Shown one piece after another: positions 1 through 8,803 of a DNA stretch of 32,582 nucleotides. The DNA lies in the NCBI GenBank assembly GCA_015488735.1, contig WFNG01000128.1, positions 1 to 32,582 of the forward strand, read 5' to 3'. The stretch comes from Bacteroidales bacterium (GTDB taxonomy: Bacteria > Bacteroidota > Bacteroidia > Bacteroidales > F082). Both the position numbers and the translations under genes were made by a program. Each line of letters begins with the position of its first letter. Position 1 is the first letter of the stretch. The notes below the pieces were generated by a model. The model ran no database searches, was not told the origin of the DNA, and saw only the letters and a program-made list of their open reading frames with translations.

Positions 1-1
1 A

Positions 2-88
2 TTACAAAAAGAGCTGGACGAGATTCACAATTCTGAGATGTGGCAAACCGGCGCCGCCGTGCGTAAGTTACGACCTGAAAGGAATTAA
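2..88 (+). CDS. C-terminal end of an unidentified protein (partial)
   Basis: An open frame enters from the left edge and ends at a TAA at 86-88, giving 28 residues that finish in EMWQTGAAVRKLRPERN. A short charged tail of the type S-x-x-W-x-x-G-x-x-x-R-K-L-R-P resembles the C-terminus of some family 2 glycosyltransferases, but too little is present to assign a function. A strong hairpin terminator stands 24 bases after the stop codon, which supports a real plus-strand gene ending here. Confidence 0.5.
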   Translation, partial: LQKELDEIHNSEMWQTGAAVRKLRPERN

Positions 89-111
89 TACGATTATTTT
101 TTCGTGGATGA

Positions 112-143
112 AGCCCTAAGAATCAATGATTCTTAGGGCTTTT
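112..143 (+). terminator. Rho-independent terminator
   Basis: AGCCCTAAGAATCA (112-125) pairs perfectly with TGATTCTTAGGGCT (127-140), a stem of 12-14 bp with a very short loop, and is followed by a T run at 140-143. It lies just downstream of the partial gene ending at 88. The next plus-strand gene starts far away, and the small lipoprotein on the minus strand ends at 164, so the hairpin may also stop transcription from that side. Confidence 0.8.
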
Positions 144-163
144 GCATAAACAGCAAAAACAGG

Positions 164-346
164 TTAATTACCACAAGAGCCCTGCTCGATATCGTCAGCC
201 GTCGGGTTGTATCTGTTTCCCAGTATGAATAGTGAGTACACCTTTCCTGTTAAAGGTTCCGGATTGTTTTTCTTACATCCGGGAAAGCTCCAAAATCCTA
301 AAAACAGTAAAAGTAAAAAGGCAGTGACAAAAAGAGTTCGTTTCAT
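164..346 (-). CDS. Small lipoprotein, unknown function
   Basis: A protein of 60 residues beginning MKRTLFVTAFLLLLFLGFW. It has a positively charged start, a hydrophobic core and a lipobox-like FPGC whose cysteine (about residue 24) would be lipidated, followed by KKNNPEPL. The remaining 35 residues (ending EQGSCGN) are hydrophilic and contain one further cysteine. An in-frame ATG lies 23 codons upstream, but it would put a charged stretch in front of the signal peptide, so the start at 346 is preferred. The gene is divergent from the cyclophilin, with which it shares a 69-base promoter region. I do not recognise a family, and a gene this short is only moderately certain. Confidence 0.55.
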   Translation of the reverse strand: MKRTLFVTAFLLLLFLGFWSFPGCKKNNPEPLTGKVYSLFILGNRYNPTADDIEQGSCGN

Positions 347-390
347 TTTGATGGGCTTGTAATATTTAACTGTAAAATTAAGAAAAATTC

Positions 391-398
391 TATCTTTG
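391..398 (+). promoter_or_regulatory. Bacteroidota-type -7 element before the cyclophilin gene
   Basis: TATCTTTG matches the TAnnTTTG -7 consensus of the Bacteroidota primary sigma factor and ends 17 bases before the ATG at 416. No good TTG element is visible about 21 bases further upstream, so the call rests on the -7 box and its position. Confidence 0.55.
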
Positions 399-415
399 AA
401 CAAAATAAATCTCAT

Positions 416-1072
416 ATGAAAAAATCTACATTACTTTTGTTAATGTCAGTAATGTTTTTTTTGTTTTCCTGCAATAACAGCCATTCGGGGAAGAAAAAAC
501 ACAATGGGAAAACGGCTTCCAAAGTTGAAATCCGGCATCCATTGGTTGTCATGAAAACAGAATTCGGAACAATTGTAGCCGAACTCTGCCCGGACAAAGC
601 CCCTCAGACAGTAGCCAATTTTGAACGATATATTCGTGAAAACAGGCTAAAAGATGCAGTTTTTTATCGCACAGTAACCAGGAAAAATCAACCCGGAAAA
701 AAAATAAAAATTGAAGTTGTTCAAGGGGGACTTTACAGGGACAATCATCCGGACATGCTCCCTCCTATTCAACTTGAAACAACAAAGCAAACAGGATTAC
801 ATCATTTGAACGGTACGCTTTCCATGGCACGCGACAAGCCAAACTCTGCCACCAGTGAATTTTTTATTTGTATAGGAGACCAGCCTTCATTAGATTATGG
901 TGGCAAACGCAATCCCGACGGATTGGGATTTGCAGCTTTCGGACGGGTTATTAAGGGCATGGATGTGGTGAGAAAAATCCAGCAGCAGCCTTCCAACCAT
1001 CAAATCCTCATCCCAATGGTAAAACTGGACACAATTTTTGTCGGTAATTTAGGCTCTCTGCTAACATTATAG
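416..1072 (+). CDS. Peptidyl-prolyl cis-trans isomerase, cyclophilin type, lipoprotein
   Basis: A protein of 218 residues. Residues 1-19 form a lipoprotein signal peptide (MKKSTLLLLMSVMFFLFSC), so the enzyme should be anchored by a lipid in the periplasm or outer membrane. From about residue 44 it follows the bacterial cyclophilin fold: VVMKTEFGTIVAELCPDKAP, TVANFERYI, FYRTV, VVQGG, GTLSMARDKPNSATSEFFI and LGFAAFGRVIKGMDVV. The F-x-R, Q-G-G, M-A-R and S-(x)-F-F-I elements that line the proline-binding pocket are all present. It would isomerise X-Pro bonds during folding of envelope proteins. The stop codon is interlocked with that of the convergent TonB receptor gene, a 6-base overlap with no room for a separate terminator. 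The family call is secure; the client proteins are unknown. Confidence 0.93.
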   Translation: MKKSTLLLLMSVMFFLFSCNNSHSGKKKHNGKTASKVEIRHPLVVMKTEFGTIVAELCPDKAPQTVANFERYIRENRLKDAVFYRTVTRKNQPGKKIKIEVVQGGLYRDNHPDMLPPIQLETTKQTGLHHLNGTLSMARDKPNSATSEFFICIGDQPSLDYGGKRNPDGLGFAAFGRVIKGMDVVRKIQQQPSNHQILIPMVKLDTIFVGNLGSLLTL

Positions 1073-3490
1073 ATTCAGACTGTACTGAACCATTATGTTT
1101 CTGAGGGGTTCTGCTTTCAGCGGCCGCAACGAATACATTCTGTTAGTAACATTGTTGCTGAGAACGGATATTTTACTGCTTTTGCCCAGCTCATAACTTA
1201 CACGAACATCCCATATCATATTGCCATTGTTATGATGGTAGAAATAATTACGGTATAAAATGGCTTGCAAAGTGCCACCGGTGGCAAGGGTGACATCTTC
1301 AAATTCGAATATGGCTTTATCAAGATTTACAATCTTGCTGAAATAACGCATGGAGGTTCCTACCGCAAACCTGCCAATATCAAGTTCCAGATCCAGTTTG
1401 GCCGTATGCAGAAACCGATATTTTAGTATACGGGATGAAGGATTTACGCTGGTACTGTTATAAGAAAAAGCGGTATGCCCGCCGGGATTATAATCATGCG
1501 CAAAAACTTTATTCGGATCGAGCGTAACAGGATGTACATAAGTATAACCCGCCATAATGTTCAGTGTAGTATTGTGACTAAATCTTGCCTGGCCGGTCAG
1601 CGAAAAATCGATACCGGTTACACGAGAAGCTCCCGTATTAACAAATTTAAATCCTGCATAGGCAAAAGTATAGGTCGAGTCCCAAAAGCCAAACAGATAC
1701 TCCACCGTGTTTTTATACTCCTGATAAAAGAAGGCCACATCGGCATAGCCCCGGAATTTTTTGAACTTAAAAGCCTGTTTAATCCCGATTTCAGCATTCC
1801 AGCTTGACTCAGGCTTCAAATCGGGATTGTCAAAAACACCAAACGCTCCGATTTTGGTTCTTACATAACGTTCTGCAATAGTAGGAAACCGGTATCCCAT
1901 ACCAACAGATGCCCGAAGATATGTTGCCGGCGCCACCCGAAACGAAGAGCCAAACCGAAAGATGGGCTTGAACTTTTTTATGGTACCGCTGTTAAGGTCA
2001 AAATATTCAAAACGGACACCAAAAGAAAGATTTGCCACACTCCCATACTTTTTCTCAACTTCTGCATACCCCGACAAATTCCACAAATTGTTGGTGTCTG
2101 ATCCGGAACCCGAATACATTTTGGCTACGGAACGATCGTAATTACTTATTACACCAGCGACAAGGTCAACATTTCCAATTTTCTTAAACTGTTTCCGATA
2201 CTCATACTTGTTATAAATCATCATTGATTTACTTGACTGGTTTAAATTTGCTTTGGAATTGTCATACATAACCCTGGAAATAAATTCATGTTTTGCACCG
2301 CTTTTGGAATAGTAATTTATAAAAGGATCCAAATAGAAAACAAATTGATTGCTTAAGAGAATAGCACCCGGGTAGCCTCTGTAAAAGCCGGTTGTATCAT
2401 CGAGCCAGGCCATGACCGAAGCCTTTTTCTGTCGCATAAAGTTTCCGTTAAGTCCAAAATTCAGGCCTTCTGTTTTTTTTGAACGCCTGCGCAGATTAAA
2501 ATTAAACCGTATTAGTCTGTTGGCTACATCTTTCTTCGTAATTCCGGAGCTGTCTATTATAGGCGGAATAACTTTGGCCGGTCCCTGATAATTATGGTCG
2601 TAACTGGCAGTGCCGCCTATAACCAGATCGGTATGTCCATCACCAAGCCTTTGAGAATGGCTGAAAGCAACTCCTGTGATAGGGGCCAAGCCATTCCACC
2701 ACTTCTCTGCAATTTTATTGGGGGCAGTATACGTACCAAAATAAGAGCTCACATAAGTATGCGGTTTAAGGCCGGGATATTTCATGCGAACATAAATAGC
2801 TCCACTCAGCGATGAAGAGCCTGAAAGGACTGATGCAGCACCTTTTACCACTTCAATTTGTCTTATATCCTCAACCGGAATAAACGACCAGTCAGGCTTA
2901 CCGGCATCCGCGCTGGCAATGGGCATACCATCTACAAACACCCCTACTTTGGAACCCACGCCATACGTAAATCCACTCCCGCCTCTGATCTGCGGTTCTT
3001 GATCGAGAATAGTAACACCGGGGGTAAGATTGAGTATGGTGGCAATGTTCCGCGTATTGCGATCCTGAATAATTTTTGGTTTCATTACATCAATGGAAAC
3101 AGTCTGATCAACTAACTTTTTGTTGAATTTACCAGCACGCACCACCAGCTCCTGAACATTGTAACTTTTGGCTTCAAGTTGGATGGTTTTTAATTTAATG
3201 ATTGTGTTTTTTTTGATGTTAACCGTAAAAAGTTTTGACTTCATACCGGTGTAAGAAACCTCTATTTGCTGACTGCCAACAGGTAAAATTAGCTGAAAAT
3301 AGCCGTTGTAATCTGTAACAGTACCTTTAGACAGGTTTGCTTTCAGAAAAACATTTGCCCCTATCAGCGACATTCCGGTCCCTGATTCCACTACACGGCC
3401 GGAAACAGTTCCTGTTTGCCCGTTTGCCAGGCCTGGAGCCATGCCAAAAAGAAAAGCAAAGAAAAATAGAATTGAATATCTTTTTTCCAT
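1067..3490 (-). CDS. TonB-dependent outer-membrane receptor
   Basis: A protein of 807 residues with a signal peptide (MEKRYSILFFFAFLFGMAPG, cleaved near GLANGQ). A carboxypeptidase-D-like regulatory domain follows (about 27-110: GTVSGRVVESGTGMSLIGAN, GTVTDYNGYFQLILPVG). The plug domain (about 120-235) has NIATILNLTPGVTILDQEPQ, IRGGSGFTYGVGSKVGVFVD and the VEVVKG-like IRQIEVVKGAASVLSGSSSL. The rest is a beta-barrel with the usual YRFPTIAERYV segment. It would import a ligand across the outer membrane using TonB energy. Its two upstream neighbours are a T9SS-exported protein 16 bases away and a FadL-like barrel, so the three look like an envelope uptake unit. No SusD partner is present, so glycan uptake of the SusCD type is not indicated. 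The substrate cannot be told. Confidence 0.92.
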   Translation of the reverse strand: MEKRYSILFFFAFLFGMAPGLANGQTGTVSGRVVESGTGMSLIGANVFLKANLSKGTVTDYNGYFQLILPVGSQQIEVSYTGMKSKLFTVNIKKNTIIKLKTIQLEAKSYNVQELVVRAGKFNKKLVDQTVSIDVMKPKIIQDRNTRNIATILNLTPGVTILDQEPQIRGGSGFTYGVGSKVGVFVDGMPIASADAGKPDWSFIPVEDIRQIEVVKGAASVLSGSSSLSGAIYVRMKYPGLKPHTYVSSYFGTYTAPNKIAEKWWNGLAPITGVAFSHSQRLGDGHTDLVIGGTASYDHNYQGPAKVIPPIIDSSGITKKDVANRLIRFNFNLRRRSKKTEGLNFGLNGNFMRQKKASVMAWLDDTTGFYRGYPGAILLSNQFVFYLDPFINYYSKSGAKHEFISRVMYDNSKANLNQSSKSMMIYNKYEYRKQFKKIGNVDLVAGVISNYDRSVAKMYSGSGSDTNNLWNLSGYAEVEKKYGSVANLSFGVRFEYFDLNSGTIKKFKPIFRFGSSFRVAPATYLRASVGMGYRFPTIAERYVRTKIGAFGVFDNPDLKPESSWNAEIGIKQAFKFKKFRGYADVAFFYQEYKNTVEYLFGFWDSTYTFAYAGFKFVNTGASRVTGIDFSLTGQARFSHNTTLNIMAGYTYVHPVTLDPNKVFAHDYNPGGHTAFSYNSTSVNPSSRILKYRFLHTAKLDLELDIGRFAVGTSMRYFSKIVNLDKAIFEFEDVTLATGGTLQAILYRNYFYHHNNGNMIWDVRVSYELGKSSKISVLSNNVTNRMYSLRPLKAEPLRNIMVQYSLNL

Positions 3491-3506
3491 AAAACCCGCG
3501 TATGGC

Positions 3507-4466
3507 TTAATGTATTAAAATCTTTTTAGTCAAGATGTTATCACTATTTTCCGCTTGTACAATGTATATGCCTGAAGGCAGAAAGATGTCTATGATTTTA
3601 TTCTCTCCGCTTTTCATAGTCGTAACGGCCTGCACACGTCCAAGAATATTCAGCACACGGATTTTATATACGCCGCGCATTACATTTTTCAATTCGAGAT
3701 GCAGCTTATTGTTATTGGCAAATACATTTAACGCCCCCTTTTGAAAATGTTTTATACCGGTAGAATTATTGAAAACGACATTCAAATCATCAAATTTGGC
3801 ACTACTTCCGGCAATAGCGTGTTTTCCATTGCCCGAAGTCAGGATAATTAAAATATACTGCGGATTACTGTTGGAATAATATTTAAACGGAACCGAAAAT
3901 CGTGTCCATTTATTAATGTTTGACCCCGGAAGATCAAAAGAAGCCTTGGCCACCCAGGTGGAGGAATCTCCATTTAAAACAGGGCTGCGGGCATAACCTG
4001 TATGCAGAATAGCGAGAACATTGCCTCGGTCACCGGAAACCGATTTACACATAAACCATCCCACCAGGCTATCAGGTCGGGCGGTAAATGGTGTATTAAA
4101 CAATGGGTTGGATATATCAGTATAAACATAACTGTCATCAGCATTCATTTCTGCATGATAACGGCCATTTGACATGGTTCCTGTTGCCACAAGTCCCATA
4201 GAGGAAACATTAAATAATTTCAATGAATACTTACCGCTATGAGCTGTATCACATCGTTCCCAATTAACAGGTGCCAGAGAGCTAATGATGGCATTATCAC
4301 TATTTTTAATGCCATTCCAATCAACCGGGAGAGGATGATCAGCCGGAATACCAATGGGGACATGCCAATTTTCAAATCCGGAATTTTGAATTGTATCTGC
4401 TGTTTGAGCCTGTAATAAGGGCGAACCAAGTAAAATAACTGAAAGAAAAAGTATAGTTTTTTTCAT
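3507..4466 (-). CDS. T9SS type A sorting-domain surface protein, PCMD-like
   Basis: A protein of 319 residues. Residues 1-21 are a signal peptide (MKKTILFLSVILLGSPLLQA). The central part (about 25-235) begins with the NSGFENWHVP pattern, has AHSGKYSLKL and ends in a FDDLNVVF strand, as in the beta-sandwich PCMD (putative carbohydrate metabolism) or carbohydrate-binding modules of Bacteroidota. The last 80 residues are a typical type IX secretion sorting domain: GVYKIRVLNILGRV, then PSGIYIVQAEN and the C-terminal KKILIH. The protein should therefore cross the outer membrane and stay on the surface or be released. It is the gene before the TonB receptor (16 bases apart), which suggests it helps to capture that receptor's ligand. 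Function beyond this is inference. Confidence 0.8.
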   Translation of the reverse strand: MKKTILFLSVILLGSPLLQAQTADTIQNSGFENWHVPIGIPADHPLPVDWNGIKNSDNAIISSLAPVNWERCDTAHSGKYSLKLFNVSSMGLVATGTMSNGRYHAEMNADDSYVYTDISNPLFNTPFTARPDSLVGWFMCKSVSGDRGNVLAILHTGYARSPVLNGDSSTWVAKASFDLPGSNINKWTRFSVPFKYYSNSNPQYILIILTSGNGKHAIAGSSAKFDDLNVVFNNSTGIKHFQKGALNVFANNNKLHLELKNVMRGVYKIRVLNILGRVQAVTTMKSGENKIIDIFLPSGIYIVQAENSDNILTKKILIH

Positions 4467-4544
4467 AATTTGACACTTTGGTTGTAAAAGTAGTAAAAAA
4501 ATTTATGAAAAGAAAAAATAACAAAACACTTCTCTGCTTAAAGC

Positions 4545-6035
4545 TTACTTGGTTACACCCTTTTTTCCACCAAAATTTAATATGGCTGATAAATAAAGGT
4601 TAACAGAATAATAATGCATGGAAGCATTGTTTTCCAACGGCCCTTGTAAGGGAATTTTGTCAACGGGATTATATTCTACCGGATTCGAAAAATTGGCTAA
4701 CTGTTTTTGGTGGCTTAACTTACTGAATGTAAATTCGACCCCGGAGATAATCCTTTGTCCAAAAATGGAAAATTCTGCTCCCCCTGTTAAATGATAATTA
4801 TCCGAATGAGAATATGGCAGAATGTTATAATGAGCGTACTTTCCAAAATTATAATTCTTCAGATAATTAAAATCTGTACGAAATCCCAGCATAAACCCCA
4901 CGTTATTAGCATTTTTCCAGTTGTAACCAACAGCAATATTGGTAAGTTTTTTTGATCCAGAAGCCACTGAAAGCCAGCGGTGTGCAAATTTGTCAGGCAA
5001 AGTTCGCGGATGAGGATAAGCTTCCAGCATAAGATAGGGCTTCAACCTGAAAAAATGCTCAATACTAAAGTAAACATGACTCCCCGAACCAGGAAAATGC
5101 AAAACAAAACCGGCTGAAATGGAAAGCGGCAACCGTTCGCGCGAGAGAACACCTTTGTCTTGCTCTGCCATAAAAATAACCTTGTCAGGCAATGGTTTAC
5201 CAAGATATGTGATATTATCCTGACTCTGCGTGCGAATAAGTTTTTTACTAATGGAAAGTAAGGTAAAAGACGGTGCCGTAATATTTAAGCCAAAACGCCA
5301 GTTTGCCAGTTTGTAACTAATGCCTACTTTAAAAATACCCCGGAAATTATTATAACTAATCAGGTTCCGGGTATTATAAATAGCCGAATACATACTGGAG
5401 TCATTTATGGTTTGTGCAGAATTTTCAATATCCTTAAGGTATTGCATGGATACAGAAGAGACGAAAAAACTAACCCCCACATGAAAACGGGAAGAAATGT
5501 CATAAGCAGCTGCAATTCCTACCCAGGTATCATCAAAACGGTTACGATAATCAAAATAAGCGTTGTACAGCTCATTACCTGGATGGCTTTTCAAAATATC
5601 CATCTCTTTTTGCAACGTGTAATTAATTTCTATCCGCTCATGAACACGGGTAAAAACGCTGGCTCCCAATGTGATTTTCCCTTTGGGAGGATTATAAATA
5701 TAAGTAATAAACCGTGGTTGAACAACAAAAGCAATAGTTTCCGGGCTTATGCCGTTTCCCAGCCCATTGGCCAGCTTATAGTAACGTAATGAAAACATTA
5801 CTGCTGAGAGGGACAGGTTGGAATTCTTACCCGCCTCCGAAATATTGGCCGGGTTATAATATATGGAACTACTCCCTCCATCTCCGGCAACTACAGCCCC
5901 CGATAACATGGACGATACCGAATTAAAACTTTGTGACCAGTAATAATTAGAAAGTTGTGCCTGAGCCACCCGGGGAAACATTTCTCCCACTAAAACAAAT
6001 AAAATATAAAATAAATTCCGTGTAAAAACTTTCAA
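4545..6035 (-). CDS. FadL/OmpP1-like outer-membrane beta-barrel protein
   Basis: A protein of 496 residues with a signal peptide (about 1-27, ending RVAQAQ). Right after it the sequence has AVVAGDGGSSSIYYNPANIS, close to the G-D-x-x-x-x-Y-Y-N-P-A motif at the N-terminus of the FadL/OmpP1/PorV barrel families. The remainder alternates short hydrophobic and polar strands rich in Tyr, Phe and Gly (LRYYKLANGL, WRFGLNITAPSFTLL, VYFSIEHFF, GVEFTFSKL), consistent with a 14-stranded outer-membrane barrel. Proteins of this group move hydrophobic compounds or serve as T9SS accessory barrels. It lies 78 bases before the T9SS protein and 35 bases after the dihydroorotate-dehydrogenase-like gene. The barrel call is firm; the exact family and the cargo are not. 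Confidence 0.75.
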   Translation of the reverse strand: MKVFTRNLFYILFVLVGEMFPRVAQAQLSNYYWSQSFNSVSSMLSGAVVAGDGGSSSIYYNPANISEAGKNSNLSLSAVMFSLRYYKLANGLGNGISPETIAFVVQPRFITYIYNPPKGKITLGASVFTRVHERIEINYTLQKEMDILKSHPGNELYNAYFDYRNRFDDTWVGIAAAYDISSRFHVGVSFFVSSVSMQYLKDIENSAQTINDSSMYSAIYNTRNLISYNNFRGIFKVGISYKLANWRFGLNITAPSFTLLSISKKLIRTQSQDNITYLGKPLPDKVIFMAEQDKGVLSRERLPLSISAGFVLHFPGSGSHVYFSIEHFFRLKPYLMLEAYPHPRTLPDKFAHRWLSVASGSKKLTNIAVGYNWKNANNVGFMLGFRTDFNYLKNYNFGKYAHYNILPYSHSDNYHLTGGAEFSIFGQRIISGVEFTFSKLSHQKQLANFSNPVEYNPVDKIPLQGPLENNASMHYYSVNLYLSAILNFGGKKGVTK

Positions 6036-6070
6036 TATTGTAACAATAAAAAGGTTAAGTGTTTATTCTG

Positions 6071-7057
6071 TTATTCTATACCGGAAAAATGCTTCATAAA
6101 CTGGATACGCTCATAAGCTGCCGGATTTTCCACCTCGAAAACGCTAAGCTTCCCTCTGAAATCATCGATACGCCTGTAATTGTGTCTTTCCATCCAGCTT
6201 TCCAGCTGATCAATCATGCTGCCGATTTCTCTAAATCCTTTTTTATAGAGTACAGAAGCTATTTGCACCACTGTAGCGCCAACCAACAATTGCTTGATAA
6301 GTGCCGTTCCGCTATGTACGCCGGTAGATGCAGCAATATCGCATTTCACTTTGGGCGATAACATAGCAATCCATCTCAATGGCAATGCGATGTCGGCAGG
6401 TGTACTAAAAACAAAAGAAGAGGTAATTTCCTCGTGTTCAATATCAATATCGGGGGTATAAAATCGATTAAAAAGAACCAGTGCTTTTATATCTGTCCAG
6501 GAGAGAGTGGTAAGTGTTTTTGCCAGACCTGAAAAATAATAACTTAGTTTCACCGCCACAGGGATATCGAGTTCTTTGGTAACCTTGCGGGCAATATCAA
6601 AATAAATCTTTTCATTCTCCCGGCTGTCTTTGCCCGGATCCGAAGGTAAAACAGCGATATTAAGCTCCAGCCCGTCTGCACCGGCAGCTTCTATTTTTTT
6701 TGCATAGGCTTCCCATTCGCTGTCTGAAACACAATTAATGGAAGCAATAATGGGGATATCTACCGCTTTCTTCGCGTTCTCAATAAGCCTGAGATAAGTG
6801 GCAACATCATTTTCAGCAGTATAATTCCGGATATAATCTTCGGCCTCAGGATACAGATTGGTATATCCATCCTGCATAAGAGTGTGACTGGCGTTGTAAC
6901 GAATTTGCTCTTCGAACAAGGATTTGAGCACAACGGCTGCGGCACCATTTTTTTCCAGCTCAATAATATTTTCCACAGAGTTGGTTAATCCGGAACTCGC
7001 AATAATAATCGGGTTCCGAAGATTCAGTCCCATGTACTGTGTTTCTGTATTAATCAT
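6071..7057 (-). CDS. Dihydroorotate-dehydrogenase-like FMN enzyme
   Basis: A TIM-barrel protein of 328 residues, starting MINTETQYMGLNLRNPIIIA. It carries PyrD-family segments: LRNPIIIASSGLTNS (phosphate or flavin entry), NGAAAVVLKSLFEEQI, PIIASINCVSDSEWEAYA, AGADGLELNIAVLPSDP, PVAVKLSYYFSGL and, near the end, DIAASTGVHSGTALIKQLL with VGATVVQIASVLYKKG, which binds FMN phosphate. The S-I-N-x-V-S and ELNI...PSDP patterns fit the 'dihydroorotate dehydrogenase-like' group rather than true class 1 PyrD, so a role in pyrimidine synthesis is not assured. The open frame runs 147 codons further upstream, but that extension overlaps the divergent gene starting at 7380 and does not look like protein of this family, so the start at 7057 is chosen. 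Confidence 0.85.
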   Translation of the reverse strand: MINTETQYMGLNLRNPIIIASSGLTNSVENIIELEKNGAAAVVLKSLFEEQIRYNASHTLMQDGYTNLYPEAEDYIRNYTAENDVATYLRLIENAKKAVDIPIIASINCVSDSEWEAYAKKIEAAGADGLELNIAVLPSDPGKDSRENEKIYFDIARKVTKELDIPVAVKLSYYFSGLAKTLTTLSWTDIKALVLFNRFYTPDIDIEHEEITSSFVFSTPADIALPLRWIAMLSPKVKCDIAASTGVHSGTALIKQLLVGATVVQIASVLYKKGFREIGSMIDQLESWMERHNYRRIDDFRGKLSVFEVENPAAYERIQFMKHFSGIE

Positions 7058-7379
7058 TTTAGTTAAAATTTGGTTCGCAAAAAATAAGGCCACTGTAAAA
7101 ATAAAAAAAATTATGAAGTAGTGATAGTTTTGGTCAAAGTATATCAGGGGAAACTTAGCTGTATGACTATTGTACGCTACTGTTTGTATCTCAATTAGCA
7201 CAGCTATATACATAAAAGAATGATAAAAAATCAGGTAACACTTAAAAGGCTTTTTATAAAACGATAGCAGCCTGCCATTCTTAAAATAAATACAAAAAGG
7301 AAATATTCTGAAAAATGTCAAGGGAAATAAGGTTTTAAATTGATATATTTGTCCATGAAAGATATATAAGCCTAATATT
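7058..7379. other. Divergent intergenic region
   Basis: This 322-base AT-rich region separates the dihydroorotate-dehydrogenase-like gene (minus) from the DUF438/hemerythrin gene (plus) and should hold both promoters. The plus-strand -7 box at 7344-7351 is clear. On the minus strand there are only near matches with a one-base spacing error around 7078-7086 and 7136-7144. No RNA gene or repeat is apparent. Confidence 0.6.
7344..7351 (+). promoter_or_regulatory. -7 promoter element of the DUF438/hemerythrin gene
   Basis: TATATTTG matches TAnnTTTG exactly and lies 28 bases before the ATG at 7380, which gives a short 5' leader of about 22-24 bases. The upstream -33 box is weak. Confidence 0.55.
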
Positions 7380-8636
7380 ATGTCAGAATTCATAAACAAC
7401 ACAGAACAAAGGGTTAAGCAATTGCATAGTTTTGTAGATGGCATCATTAACCAGCGCGAAAATGGTGCCGGGCTCATTAAAAAGTACGAGGAGGCCATTG
7501 AACAGGTACAACCTTTTGATGTAGTAACTCTTGTTCATCTTATGATGGGAAAAAAGCCCAAAGGAGAAGCGCTGCAAAAATTGAAAAAAGGGATTAACAG
7601 ATCTTTGAACATGCTCTACAAGGGTCTGGTATCAAGAGCAATACCAGAATATAACAGCAAGCCGTTCTTTGGAATTCTCCAGCAGGAAAACAATGCACTG
7701 AATGAAAGGCTGATAGAGTTACGGCCTTTTATCAAAGCATTTAATGATAAAAATGCCAGTCAGCAGGAGATTACTGATTCTCTGACAGAAATTAAAAACC
7801 GCGTAAATGCTTTGCAGGAATTCAACCTGCACTATGTCAAAAAAGAGAATATTCTGTTTCCGTACGTGGAAAAACATTTGGTGGAATATGGATGTTTGCC
7901 CATGATGTGGTCTTACCACGATGATATCCGCAATTTTATTAAAGATACAGTCGAAATCATTGAAAATGAAAACACCGATCTGAAGCGTCTGAACCGTTTA
8001 CTCGGCGATTTGTTTTTCAATATGTATGCCATCCGCTTTCGCGAAGAATACATTTTGTTCCCCGTTATTTTCGACAGGATACCAGAGGAAGAACTGCACG
8101 GGATGCTGGAACAGGCTTTTGATGTGGGATTTGCGTTTATCACTCCACCTTCAAAAAAGCTGCTGGATAAACAGCCCAAAAAACAAATGGGAAGCAAAAA
8201 TGACAAGCTGCTCACCATCGATGAGCTGGGCGACAAGCTGCTGGATTTCGACACGGGCAAACTATCTATCAGGCAAGCCATCATGATGCTGAACCATCTG
8301 CCGGTGGATGTAACTTTTGTGGATGAAAACGACGAAGTACGTTATTTTTCCACACCGGGCGATCGGATTTTCCCCCGTTCCAAAGCCATCATCGGACGTT
8401 TGGTGGAAAATTGCCATCCGCCTTCAAGCGTGCATATTGTGAAAGAACTGGTAGATGCATTCAGAACGGGGAAAAAACAAAAGGAGAGTTTCTGGATTCA
8501 AATGGGAAAGAAATTCATCCTCATCCAGTACTTTGCCCTGCACGACGAAGAAGGTAATTTCCGCGGTACCCTCGAAGTGAGCCAGGATGTGAGCGATATC
8601 CGAAAACTGGAGGGCGAAAAAAGGCTGATGAATTAG
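7380..8636 (+). CDS. DUF438 / hemerythrin HHE / PAS domain protein
   Basis: A soluble protein of 418 residues with three parts. Residues 1-80 are a DUF438-type helical region (QPFDVVTLVHLMMGKKP, KLKKGINRSLNMLYKGL). About 95-245 is a hemerythrin HHE bundle with iron-ligand-like motifs HYVKKENILFPYVEKH, SYHDDIRNF and RFREEYILFPVIFD. About 285-410 is a PAS domain of the DUF438-associated kind (LPVDVTFVDENDEVRYFSTP, the typical ENCHPPSSV, and IQYFALHDEEGNFRGTLEVS). A di-iron HHE bundle plus PAS suggests sensing of oxygen, NO or redox state, but there is no histidine kinase, DNA-binding or cyclase domain, so an output would need a partner. Family members are often found in anaerobes. It is divergent from the flavoenzyme gene, which may share its control. 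The domain calls are firm; the role is inference. Confidence 0.88.
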   Translation: MSEFINNTEQRVKQLHSFVDGIINQRENGAGLIKKYEEAIEQVQPFDVVTLVHLMMGKKPKGEALQKLKKGINRSLNMLYKGLVSRAIPEYNSKPFFGILQQENNALNERLIELRPFIKAFNDKNASQQEITDSLTEIKNRVNALQEFNLHYVKKENILFPYVEKHLVEYGCLPMMWSYHDDIRNFIKDTVEIIENENTDLKRLNRLLGDLFFNMYAIRFREEYILFPVIFDRIPEEELHGMLEQAFDVGFAFITPPSKKLLDKQPKKQMGSKNDKLLTIDELGDKLLDFDTGKLSIRQAIMMLNHLPVDVTFVDENDEVRYFSTPGDRIFPRSKAIIGRLVENCHPPSSVHIVKELVDAFRTGKKQKESFWIQMGKKFILIQYFALHDEEGNFRGTLEVSQDVSDIRKLEGEKRLMN

Positions 8637-8803
8637 TTTTGCGTTGGGCGTAAAATGCTTTTTCATATTTCCGGCTGGAAGTGGAATAAGAACACCTGAA
8701 AATTACCGGGTTAAAAAATCCAAAGGCTCACTTTGGCATTGGTATTACAAATTCAATTGAACCCGTGGAAAACTTGAAAAACAACATACTGTAGCAATTG
8801 CTA

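Noticed and set aside
7058-7498. A 147-codon N-terminal extension of the dihydroorotate-dehydrogenase-like frame.
   Set aside because: It overlaps the divergent DUF438/hemerythrin gene and its promoter, is AT-rich with chance-like composition, and the family start is at 7057.
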